DNA of 5,417 nucleotides from Lachnospiraceae bacterium UBA4316 (GTDB taxonomy: Bacteria; Bacillota; Clostridia; Lachnospirales; Lachnospiraceae), in assembly GCA_002394535.1 (NCBI GenBank), contig DGUG01000199.1, positions 1-5,417 on the forward strand. The letters run 5' to 3'. Each line of letters opens with the position of its first letter. The first letter of the stretch is position 1. The notes beneath the pieces are model-generated. The model worked only from the letters and a program-made list of their open reading frames with translations. It was not told where the DNA came from and did not search any database. The position numbers and the translations under genes were made by a program. Positions 1 to 5,417 of the stretch are shown in pieces.

Positions 1-691
1 GTAAAGATGCTCTAAGTATCATCATTATCAAAAACTCAAGTGCTCCTATTACACACAGGATCATAACACCCTTTACACCGGGCTTCTTGACCTCAATTTT
101 CGATACAAAAAGGTATCCCACAAGAACCATGACACCGTAATAAACAACTGTCATATCAAGGGGCGTCATGAACTGCAGGAGCATTACAAACGGAAATATA
201 AGTGCGGCACTCGTAACAGGAAGTCCGGTGTACGATTTTCTCTTTCCGCTCTCTTCCTTCTGGCGCTTTTCCTCCATTACATTAAAATACGCAAGTCTAA
301 TCATGGCCATCAGAACATAGAGCATCATAACGAGCATAGCAAGGATCGGTACGACCACGTTGAGCCAGTTGCCCGTATGGAACTTCGGAACCATCGAAAA
401 CTCAGGATTCTGCCATATCATTGCCTCGCCGATTATTGCCGGGAGCACTCCGAAGGCAACCAGGTCAGACAGTGAATCAATCTGTACTCCGAACTTGATC
501 TCGTCTTCCGTCCTGTCCTTTTTGCGACGGGCCACTTCGCCGTCAAACGCATCGCATAATCCGCAGAACAACAGGAAGAACGTTCCGAGAAAAGGATGTC
601 CCTCTCCGATAAGTGTTACGGTTATTCCCAGTCCCGCCGAGACAAGGGAAAGGTATGTCAGTATAACGGTATAATTGTAATATCCAAGCAT
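1..691 (-). CDS. pssA: CDP-diacylglycerol-serine O-phosphatidyltransferase (phosphatidylserine synthase), 3' end cut by window edge
   Basis: This integral membrane enzyme joins serine to CDP-diacylglycerol, giving phosphatidylserine and CMP, the first step towards phosphatidylethanolamine. 230 residues are visible and there is no stop before the left edge. The CDP-alcohol phosphatidyltransferase signature is complete at residues 47-76: D47xxD50G51xxA54R55, then G68xxxD72xxxD76, whose aspartates bind metal and substrate. The AR-to-G gap is 12 residues, where the usual pattern has 8. 'SYTGLPVTSAA' (153-163) fits the substrate-side loop typical of PssA. Hydrophobic segments lie near 8-28, 36-46, 78-92, 111-135, 160-176, 182-197 and 207-226. 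The ATG shares its A with the TGA of the upstream gene (TGATG), and an in-frame TGA lies just before it, fixing the start. A GAGG sits 10 nt upstream, inside the preceding gene. PgsA is the main alternative, but the 'FGVxPA' and 'GLP' features favour PssA. Confidence 0.9.
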   Translation of the reverse strand, partial: MLGYYNYTVILTYLSLVSAGLGITVTLIGEGHPFLGTFFLLFCGLCDAFDGEVARRKKDRTEDEIKFGVQIDSLSDLVAFGVLPAIIGEAMIWQNPEFSMVPKFHTGNWLNVVVPILAMLVMMLYVLMAMIRLAYFNVMEEKRQKEESGKRKSYTGLPVTSAALIFPFVMLLQFMTPLDMTVVYYGVMVLVGYLFVSKIEVKKPGVKGVMILCVIGALEFLIMMILRASL

Positions 692-1746
692 CAGTCATCA
701 TCCTCGCTTTTTAATAATTTAATTCTACGGTTTAGGGAAAAATATCCGAATCCGACTATGAGTATGCAAACAAGCACGCATATATAAAATGATATTCCGC
801 GGCTGGCAAGTTCCAGACTTACCGCCTGGTCTGCCGGCATAAGATTTTTCATTCCGTCAACGAGCAGATAGTCGATGACTCCCATCGCTCCGGGAACCGG
901 AATAACCGATGACCCTATGACCGAAAATGCATGTGTTGCCCACACATCAGCCGCCCTGGTAATCGCCCCTCCTCCGGCAATAAAAAGTGCCACAGATACA
1001 CACATCTGAAGCGCTCTCTGAAAGAAATTGAATACAAAACATTTAACAAGCATCCCACGGTGTCCGTCGATCATCTCGGCGCACTCACGATACTCTGCCG
1101 TTATCTTTTCAAGCTTATCTTCAAAACGTTTCGTATTCCTGATGAATTTGATTTTACCCAGCAATTTTATGAAGAACAATCCGATGGCATGCACCCAGTC
1201 TTCGCGATTAATAAGCAGAATAATAAGAGTCATCAAAATGCCGAGTATCAGATACCCTATTGCAATCAGCACAGTGGAAAGCGTTGAAAAATTGATGAAC
1301 AGCTCCGGCCTGATGATTATGGCGATTATCCCTATTGTCATAATTGAAGCCGTGTACATCACAAGGTTGAGAAGAAGCGCCACCGCACTTACCGCCGCAG
1401 GAACACCATCGGACAGCATGAAGAAGGCACTTGCCGGCTGTCCTCCCGTTGCCGAGGGTGTAATCGCAGAAAAATAAATATCAGCAGCGGAGTATATTAT
1501 TCCCTTATTGACTGATCGCTTGTAACCGAAAGCCTTCAGAACACTGAGCAGTGCCAGTCCTTCAAACAGGATGTAAGCTGCCATGCAAATAATTGCAATC
1601 CCAATCCACAATGGATCTGCGTTTGAAATGTAATTGTTAAAATCATCAAGCGAATAATCCCTTGTCTGCTGCACTACCGTCCAGATCGAGAGGGCTGCGA
1701 GCACAACCGCGACAATGGACCAAATCCAGTTCTTTTTCTTGTTCAT
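691..1746 (-). CDS. Flippase-like domain / lysylphosphatidylglycerol synthase TM-region family membrane protein
   Basis: This 351-residue polytopic membrane protein belongs to the LPG_synthase_TM (PF03706, YbhN/AglD-like) family, the membrane half of MprF, which moves modified lipid across the bilayer. It has no C-terminal aminoacyl-transferase domain, so it is not a full MprF. Family marks are 'ITPSATGGQPA' at 95-105 and 'PVPGAMGVID' at 283-292, the latter matching the family's PxPGGxGxxE with Asp in place of Glu. Membrane segments lie near 7-25, 46-70, 115-145, 155-180, 232-258, 267-283 and 316-336. A basic stretch (193-215) and an acidic tail (EDDD) are probably cytoplasmic. It starts 3 nt after the yitT-like stop with no strong ribosome site, so coupling to that gene is likely, and its own stop overlaps the pssA start. 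Context suggests a role in moving or handling the phospholipid made by PssA; this is inference, and the substrate is unknown. Confidence 0.88.
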   Translation of the reverse strand: MNKKKNWIWSIVAVVLAALSIWTVVQQTRDYSLDDFNNYISNADPLWIGIAIICMAAYILFEGLALLSVLKAFGYKRSVNKGIIYSAADIYFSAITPSATGGQPASAFFMLSDGVPAAVSAVALLLNLVMYTASIMTIGIIAIIIRPELFINFSTLSTVLIAIGYLILGILMTLIILLINREDWVHAIGLFFIKLLGKIKFIRNTKRFEDKLEKITAEYRECAEMIDGHRGMLVKCFVFNFFQRALQMCVSVALFIAGGGAITRAADVWATHAFSVIGSSVIPVPGAMGVIDYLLVDGMKNLMPADQAVSLELASRGISFYICVLVCILIVGFGYFSLNRRIKLLKSEDDD

Positions 1747-1749
1747 GTT

Positions 1750-2586
1750 TTATCTGAGTATCTCATCTATTGTTGAGACCGTACTGAACGTCCCTTTATT
1801 CCTTGAAATTATATCCTTCATTTTTGACAGTTCAAAATAGTTGATATAGCATATGAGCGTTTTGTTATCCCCGCTTATTGCCCCGTATGAATCCATGATG
1901 GTGCATGTCTTGTTAAGCTCATTTTTGATACATTTAACCAGCTCTGCCGGATCTTTTGTAATGATGGTAACCTGCTTGATTGCCTCAAAGTGATCGGTAA
2001 AGTGGTCAATAACCGCAGTTGCAACCACATACACAAGGAGCGACAGCAGCGCGGAATTCCTGTTGATAAGGAAAAATGCCGCAAGATATACGCATGCGTT
2101 GAAACCGATAAGTATCGGCGTCATCGAAAAATCCTTCCCTGTTACCTCCGACAGTTTCTTGATCACTATATTCGCGAAAATCTCAGACCCGTCAATACAT
2201 CCGCCGTACCGAAGAATCATTGCAAGTCCGGCTCCGAGTATGGCGCCTCCGAAGGCAACCGCCAGAAAATGTTCAACATTTAATTCAAACGGAACCTTTT
2301 CAAACACCGCAATCCCTACCGTATAAACAATAGAGCCCACTGCAGATTTAATACCGAATTCCTTCCCAAGTATCAGCGTACCCGCAATTATAAATGGGAG
2401 AAAAACAAGAAACACGCATGCCGACAGATTGAATCCCGTAAGTTTGCTTATCAGTATTGCAATTCCCGCAGTTCCGTAATCTATCGCGCTGTTCGGAAGC
2501 AGAATACAGGCAACCGAAAAACTGGCCAGTATGGCACCGGCGGCTATAAACAGATATGAAATTAGACTTCCGATCTTTTTATTCAT
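1750..2586 (-). CDS. YitT family membrane protein (YitT_membrane + DUF2179)
   Basis: A 278-residue protein with the two-part YitT layout. The N-terminal membrane domain (about 1-195) has hydrophobic segments near 8-30, 36-50, 54-73, 82-97, 106-126, 156-174 and 178-195. The soluble C-terminal DUF2179 domain (about 198-278) ends in 'GTFSTVSTIDEILR', like the family's closing GxF..(x)..DE motif. The glycine-rich 'GGAILGAGLAMILRYGG' (113-129) followed by 'CIDGSEI' (130-136) is the family signature; many members read GSTGGTDI here, so this belongs to the DG(T/S)E variant. Molecular function is not established for the family; a transporter is often guessed. ATG is the first start after an in-frame TGA nine bases upstream, and no good ribosome site precedes it. 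It lies 47 nt after cobI and 3 nt before the flippase-like gene, so it is probably in their transcript. Confidence 0.9.
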   Translation of the reverse strand: MNKKIGSLISYLFIAAGAILASFSVACILLPNSAIDYGTAGIAILISKLTGFNLSACVFLVFLPFIIAGTLILGKEFGIKSAVGSIVYTVGIAVFEKVPFELNVEHFLAVAFGGAILGAGLAMILRYGGCIDGSEIFANIVIKKLSEVTGKDFSMTPILIGFNACVYLAAFFLINRNSALLSLLVYVVATAVIDHFTDHFEAIKQVTIITKDPAELVKCIKNELNKTCTIMDSYGAISGDNKTLICYINYFELSKMKDIISRNKGTFSTVSTIDEILR

Positions 2587-2633
2587 ACAATGTCAAGTTT
2601 ATCACATATCCTGCCTTTATCCAAGAAAAGGAC

Positions 2634-3341
2634 TTATCTGTCTCCTAATTTCGACTTGATCAAGAGAGTCATCATATAATTGCCTTCATCCGGAAGATCT
2701 TCCAGTGTCATGTAGCACTTCTCTTTTTCGGAGCCGCAGTCCGACACTCCGTAAACCGAGATGCTGTCCCCTCTCTTCCTGAGTATTCCCTTTATTACAC
2801 CTATATCTCTTCCGCATTTCATAATCACTTTCGTTCCCGGAAGGTCAAGGGACCCCTGAATATCACTGATCTCGGATATTACGTGTAATTGATCCTCTTT
2901 TTCACACAGAGCCACACCAAGTCTGTTAGCGGCAGCCGTTATGGATGAGATGCCGCTTACGGAATATGTATCTATTCCGTCTTCTCTTGCAAGATCTGCT
3001 ATGTACGAAAACGTGGAGAAAATCGCAGGATCCCCTATCGTAAGAAACGATACCGTCTTTCCCTGCATGACAAGATCCTTTACGGTTTCATAGATCTTTA
3101 TGTGATTTTTCTCCCTCTCGCCTGCATCCTTTACCATCTCAAATTCCAGGGGCAGTGTGGTAATATCCGCAATCTCCGGCATAACTTTCTTCACGATCTG
3201 ATATGCTCTGCACTTACTGATATCCTCTCTTGGCAGAACCAGAATATCCGACTCCCTAATAAGCCTTAATGCCTTAAGCGTTATGTCTTCGGGATCACCT
3301 ATACCTACTCCGATCCCGTATATCTTTCCGTCTGTTTTCAT
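2634..3341 (-). CDS. cobI: Precorrin-2 / cobalt-factor II C20-methyltransferase
   Basis: A SAM-dependent tetrapyrrole methyltransferase of the cobalamin (vitamin B12) pathway that adds the C20 methyl to precorrin-2, or to cobalt-factor II in anaerobes, where the gene is usually called cbiL. Its 235 residues are normal for the family. The N-terminal SAM-binding loop is 'YGIGVGIGDPED' (8-19); most relatives read GVGPGDPE, so Ile14 replaces a usual Pro. The second motif, 'TIGDPAIFSTFSY' (101-113), matches the CbiL/CobI consensus LGDPxxYSTxxY, which separates it from other Cob methyltransferases. 'SGISS' (129-133) and 'MKCGR' (174-178) follow as expected. The ATG has a good GGAG six bases upstream (3348-3351). 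It heads the leftward gene run, but no other cobalamin gene is visible. No cobalamin riboswitch was recognised upstream. Confidence 0.92.
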   Translation of the reverse strand: MKTDGKIYGIGVGIGDPEDITLKALRLIRESDILVLPREDISKCRAYQIVKKVMPEIADITTLPLEFEMVKDAGEREKNHIKIYETVKDLVMQGKTVSFLTIGDPAIFSTFSYIADLAREDGIDTYSVSGISSITAAANRLGVALCEKEDQLHVISEISDIQGSLDLPGTKVIMKCGRDIGVIKGILRKRGDSISVYGVSDCGSEKEKCYMTLEDLPDEGNYMMTLLIKSKLGDR

Positions 3342-3382
3342 ACTTTTCTCCGTATGCTGTGAAGATGTTGTTTACCTTTCTG

Positions 3383-3391
3383 ATATTAGCA
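3383..3391 (-). promoter_or_regulatory. Candidate extended -10 element for cobI and the leftward run
   Basis: Read on the minus strand this is TGCTAATAT: an extended TGn followed by TAATAT (5/6 to TATAAT). It would place transcription start about 35 nt before the cobI ATG, leaving room for the GGAG site. The hexamer 17 nt upstream (TTCCTT) is a poor -35, so the call rests on the extended -10 alone. Confidence 0.33.
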
Positions 3392-3548
3392 CTTTTTATC
3401 CCGGGAAGGAATGACTGATAATTCTCAAACCCTTGTTTGCGACCATTCAATGCCCTCAAAGCCGCGCCAAAAGCCCGGTAGCAATATGCACAAAAAATCA
3501 CTCCCTATGTGCCCTTTCCTGTTCCTAAATTTGTATCTATTTCCGATA

Positions 3549-3577
3549 TTCCCAAATAGGAGCTATCGAGCTATACT
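3549..3577 (+). promoter_or_regulatory. Candidate sigma-A-type promoter for the PD-(D/E)XK gene
   Basis: TTCCCA (3549-3554, 4/6 to TTGACA) and TATACT (3572-3577, 5/6 to TATAAT) are separated by 17 bp. The predicted start is near 3584, giving a leader of about 70 nt. The spacer contains a direct repeat AGCTAT at 3561-3566 and 3569-3574, which could be an operator half-site pair or chance. Confidence 0.45.
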
Positions 3578-3637
3578 TACCCTACCTTTCGAGCAAGGCA
3601 TTCTTCAGAAATCCGCTTGAAAATCACATCTAATGTA

Positions 3638-3643
3638 GAAGGG
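3638..3643 (+). promoter_or_regulatory. Ribosome binding site deciding the start at 3653
   Basis: GAAGGG lies 9 nt before the ATG at 3653. The frame also has a TTG at 3617, which would add 12 residues, but no purine-rich site precedes that TTG, so the ATG is preferred. Confidence 0.6.
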
Positions 3644-3652
3644 AACAATTCT

Positions 3653-4648
3653 ATGAGCGAAAAATCAATCTATGAACAGCTTCACGAGTCAGCTCTTCCT
3701 GCCGACAGGAAGAAATTACTTTCAGATATCTTCAATGGGGAAAAACTGCCGAGCATTTGTTACGATGTTGTGGCAAAACACGTATTCTCCCCCGATCTTC
3801 ATCCCGAGAGAATGAACTTCATTCTTCAGCACACAATGAATCAACCGGATATAGAAGTTGACAAATCCGCTTCAAATGAAATGTATCTGCAAAACATATA
3901 CTCGAAAAAGACGATAACCGACCTTCCGGCATGGCTTAGGGATAACCGGCTGGCAGACCTTGCGTTTCAGAGAAATGCACAGGAATTCATATATGACAGG
4001 GCCGACATCTATGCTTCAAACATGCTGCTTCTGCAATACTCTGCCGAAGTCAATCAATCAAAATGCGATATCGACTACAAGAATGTCCATGGGACAATAA
4101 TAATAGTTCTCATGGAGCATAGCCCAAAATCATTCCGCGACTTCGAGTCAAACCGGTACATACACCGCATAACAAAAGCTCATGCCGACTCCGGTCTGGA
4201 GCTTGAAATGCTCAAGCAGATGGTATTCGTACAGCTTGACAAGGCTCTTGATTTGTATTTATCCCATAATTATAATGAAGATGAAGACGTTGAACTATTG
4301 GAATTGTTTGCATTTATAGCAGATGTAAACAACGAATTCATAATAAACAAAGCACAGAATAACAACTTATTATCTGGCATCCGTGAGGATGTGTTTAAAT
4401 TCACTCGGGACAAGGAGGTACAAAGCATGATATTGGCAGAGGATCTTGCAATTATGGACTGGAACTCTAACATGAGATTTGCTCGAGAAGAAGGCGAGGC
4501 CGACGGCGAAGCTAAAATTGTCACCCTGAACAAATGGCTTGTTTCTCAGGGACGTACTAACGACATTCTTCAATATACCGAAGATCCCGCTTACCTCAAT
4601 ACCCTGCTTGCAGAATATGATGCGGCAAAGGCAATGCCGCAGGCATAA
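3653..4648 (+). CDS. PD-(D/E)XK nuclease-family (Rpn/PDDEXK_2-like) transposase protein, catalytic Glu replaced
   Basis: A 331-residue protein of the PD-(D/E)XK 'transposase' / recombination-promoting nuclease (Rpn) group, whose active members are DNA endonucleases with a D...ExQ core. The nuclease fold spans about residues 36-200. 'ITDLPAWLRDNRLADLAFQ' (88-106) aligns without gaps to the core of the neighbouring paralogue, 'ILDLKLLLNNSKIVDIEMQ'. The first Asp (D90) and the Gln (Q106) are kept, but Ala104 (GCG, 3962-3964) stands where the catalytic Glu belongs, so cleavage is probably lost. 'DRADIYASNML' (115-125) matches the family's (E/R)R..(x)Y helix after the core, and 'GTIIIVLMEHSPKSF' (147-161) the following strand. 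The C-terminal part is helical and charged: 'AREEGEADGEAK' (277-288) is the usual RxEGxxEG linker, then about 43 variable residues. The reading frame is intact, so the loss is a point change, not general decay. A DNA-binding or regulatory role is possible but unproven. Confidence 0.78.
   Translation: MSEKSIYEQLHESALPADRKKLLSDIFNGEKLPSICYDVVAKHVFSPDLHPERMNFILQHTMNQPDIEVDKSASNEMYLQNIYSKKTITDLPAWLRDNRLADLAFQRNAQEFIYDRADIYASNMLLLQYSAEVNQSKCDIDYKNVHGTIIIVLMEHSPKSFRDFESNRYIHRITKAHADSGLELEMLKQMVFVQLDKALDLYLSHNYNEDEDVELLELFAFIADVNNEFIINKAQNNNLLSGIREDVFKFTRDKEVQSMILAEDLAIMDWNSNMRFAREEGEADGEAKIVTLNKWLVSQGRTNDILQYTEDPAYLNTLLAEYDAAKAMPQA
4621..4641 (+). repeat. Perfect 7-bp inverted repeat at the end of the first nuclease gene
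   Basis: TGCGGCA and TGCCGCA flank a 7-nt loop, a GC-rich hairpin inside the last codons. No T tract follows, so it is not a canonical terminator on the plus strand. It might slow transcription or protect the 3' end, or be a by-product of the coding sequence. Confidence 0.4.
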
Positions 4649-4845
4649 ACCGATGGTTGCATATAAAGGCCGTCTTAACAGTTTCATTGAGGAAGCGGTA
4701 ATGGAAAAACTAACTGCTACAAATTCAATCTCTTAGCAACGCAAAATCATCCCAATAGAGAAAACCATTCCCGATTCACACAGCATACTCAATAACCAAT
4801 TTGCACAAAAATCGAGGTTCCGAATCAACGACATCCTCTCAATTT
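4649..4845. other. Spacer between the two PD-(D/E)XK genes
   Basis: About 200 nt with no recognised gene, terminator or insertion-sequence end. From 4737 onwards no ATG occurs on the plus strand until 4940, which is out of the nuclease frame. CCATTCCCG appears at 4765-4773 and again at 4916-4924, a 9-nt direct repeat that could be chance. The only open frame of note is the 27-codon one listed separately. Confidence 0.55.
4653..4736 (+). other. 27-codon open frame of doubtful status (possible leader or decayed N-terminus)
   Basis: An ATG four nt after the stop of the first nuclease gene opens a 27-codon frame ending in TAG. A weak AGG precedes it by 9 nt. A second in-frame ATG at 4701 has a better GAGG eight nt upstream and encodes MEKLTATNSIS. 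Neither peptide is recognised. The frame differs from both nuclease genes, so it could be the broken start of the second gene, a leader peptide, or chance. Confidence 0.2.
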
Positions 4846-5417
4846 TTGTTTATTATTCCGATATTAACAAAATCCACAACTCATTATAAGATATCCGTAC
4901 ATCCAAACAAACTATCCATTCCCGTTCCTGCATTCGAAAATGCAATCGGAGATATCGATTACCCGTTTACAAATGACTTCATGTTCCATGTCGTTCTTGA
5001 AGAAAACAAATCTGTTCTTCGCAAACTCTTATGTTCTCTTCTTCATATGCAGCCGGAAGAGATCAAGTCCGTCGAGATCCAAAACCCCATTGATTACGGC
5101 AGATCAATAACCGATAAAAAGGTAATTCTAGACCTTAAGCTCCTACTCAACAACAGCAAGATTGTAGATATAGAAATGCAGGTCATTAACAAGGGCGACT
5201 GGCCGGAGCGATCAGTCATATATCTTTGCCGTAGTTACGATAACGTCCTTGGCGGTGAAGAATACGACTCCGTTAATCCGGCTCATCAGATAAGTATACT
5301 GGATTTTGATCTCTTTGATGAAGAACCCGAATTCTACTCAACGCATCATCTTCGCAACGACCGCACAGGGCGCATATATACTGGTAATTTCGCTCTTTCT
5401 GTGTTAAACTTAAGAAG
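4846..5417 (+). CDS. PD-(D/E)XK nuclease-family (Rpn/PDDEXK_2) transposase protein, 3' end cut by window; start codon uncertain
   Basis: The translated frame has the full N-terminal layout of the family. 'GDIDYPFTNDFMF' corresponds to the GxIxYxxTNDxMF entry motif, 'IQNPIDYG' and 'SITDKKVILDLKL' follow, then 'VDIEMQ', 'WPERSVIYLCRSY' and 'ISILDF'. Predicted catalytic residues are the Asp at 5131-5133, the Glu at 5173-5175 and the Gln at 5179-5181, all present, so this copy should be nuclease-competent if expressed. The frame is open from 4759 to the right edge. Its first ATG (4981) is too far in, since it would delete the TND motif. Upstream choices are TTG at 4801 or 4846, neither with a ribosome site; 4846 is used here only as a formal start. 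An ATA at 4891 sits where relatives normally begin, so the start codon may have been lost. If so, this is a 5'-crippled pseudogene. Family assignment is firm; the start and functional state are not. Confidence 0.75.
   Translation, partial: MFIIPILTKSTTHYKISVHPNKLSIPVPAFENAIGDIDYPFTNDFMFHVVLEENKSVLRKLLCSLLHMQPEEIKSVEIQNPIDYGRSITDKKVILDLKLLLNNSKIVDIEMQVINKGDWPERSVIYLCRSYDNVLGGEEYDSVNPAHQISILDFDLFDEEPEFYSTHHLRNDRTGRIYTGNFALSVLNLR

Larger units (their letters stand above)
3342..3652. other. Divergent intergenic region between cobI and the first PD-(D/E)XK gene
   Basis: This 311-nt stretch lies between genes pointing away from each other. It holds the two candidate promoters listed separately, an 8-bp palindrome TCCCGGGA at 3399-3406, a perfect 5-bp stem with a 4-nt loop (CAAACCCTTGTTTG, 3426-3439), and a locally GC-rich patch at about 3447-3480. 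Nothing resembling a tRNA, a cobalamin box or an intrinsic terminator was found. Open frames crossing it on either strand lack convincing ribosome sites. Confidence 0.7.

Noticed and set aside
2587..2633. TTGACA on the minus strand just before the YitT gene, and a weak CCTTT/AAAGG stem in the same gap
   Set aside because: No -10 hexamer at a suitable distance, and it would start transcription inside the coding region. The stem is 5 bp, AT-rich and lacks a T tract, so neither a promoter nor a terminator is supported.
3295..3501. 68-codon open frame on the minus strand crossing the cobI start region
   Set aside because: It begins with GTG right after a stop, has no properly spaced ribosome site, overlaps the well-supported cobI start by 47 nt and resembles no family I know. 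A BLASTN search of 3400-3500 would show whether it belongs to a dispersed repeat.
3411..3620. 69-codon open frame on the plus strand in the divergent region
   Set aside because: No ribosome site, low-complexity hydrophobic stretch and overlap with the candidate promoter; composition does not look coding.
3342..3620. Possible cobalamin riboswitch upstream of cobI
   Set aside because: Read on the minus strand, I could not find a B12 box or the expected long conserved core, and the candidate -10 leaves too short a leader. A covariance search would settle it.
4864..4890. TTAACA and TATAAG as a promoter for the second nuclease
   Set aside because: The spacing is only 15 bp and transcription would begin inside the expected N-terminal coding region, leaving only the internal ATG at 4981, which removes conserved residues.
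3653..5417. Insertion sequence bounded by terminal inverted repeats
   Set aside because: No inverted repeat pair or target-site duplication was found around the nuclease genes; the family name 'transposase' alone does not show a mobile element, and the right end lies outside the window.

Overview
The window looks like a chromosomal segment from a Gram-positive anaerobe of the Clostridia, most likely Lachnospiraceae (Butyrivibrio-like). This is inferred from protein style only: a Firmicutes-type PssA with a 'TKKDRTEEE'-like insertion, a YitT membrane protein, a flippase-like protein with the ATGGQPA motif, and PD-(D/E)XK 'transposase' proteins that are abundant in that family. No rRNA or other taxonomic marker is present.

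Left part (1-3341, minus strand): four genes are read right to left in one tight run. They are cobI/cbiL (cobalamin precursor methyltransferase), a 47-nt gap, a YitT-family membrane protein, a 3-nt gap, a flippase-like LPG-synthase-TM protein, and pssA (phosphatidylserine synthase), whose ATG overlaps the preceding TGA as TGATG. pssA runs off the left edge. The last three are membrane proteins and probably one co-translated unit for phospholipid synthesis and handling. cobI is the odd member, because no other cobalamin gene is visible.

Middle (3342-3652): a 311-nt divergent intergenic region. It holds a weak extended -10 for cobI on one strand and a plausible promoter for the rightward gene on the other. 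I saw no riboswitch or RNA gene.

Right part (3653-5417, plus strand): two PD-(D/E)XK nuclease-fold proteins of the Rpn/PDDEXK_2 'transposase' family lie in tandem. The first is complete, but its core aligns without gaps to the second and carries Ala where the catalytic Glu should be (DLAFQ against DIEMQ), so it is predicted to be nuclease-dead. The second keeps D...ExQ but has no ATG at its natural N-terminus and runs off the right edge. About 200-240 nt between them hold only a 27-codon open frame of doubtful status. The pair is the most interesting part of the window: either a decaying accessory locus or a dead/active paralogue pair. Nothing here proves a new system.
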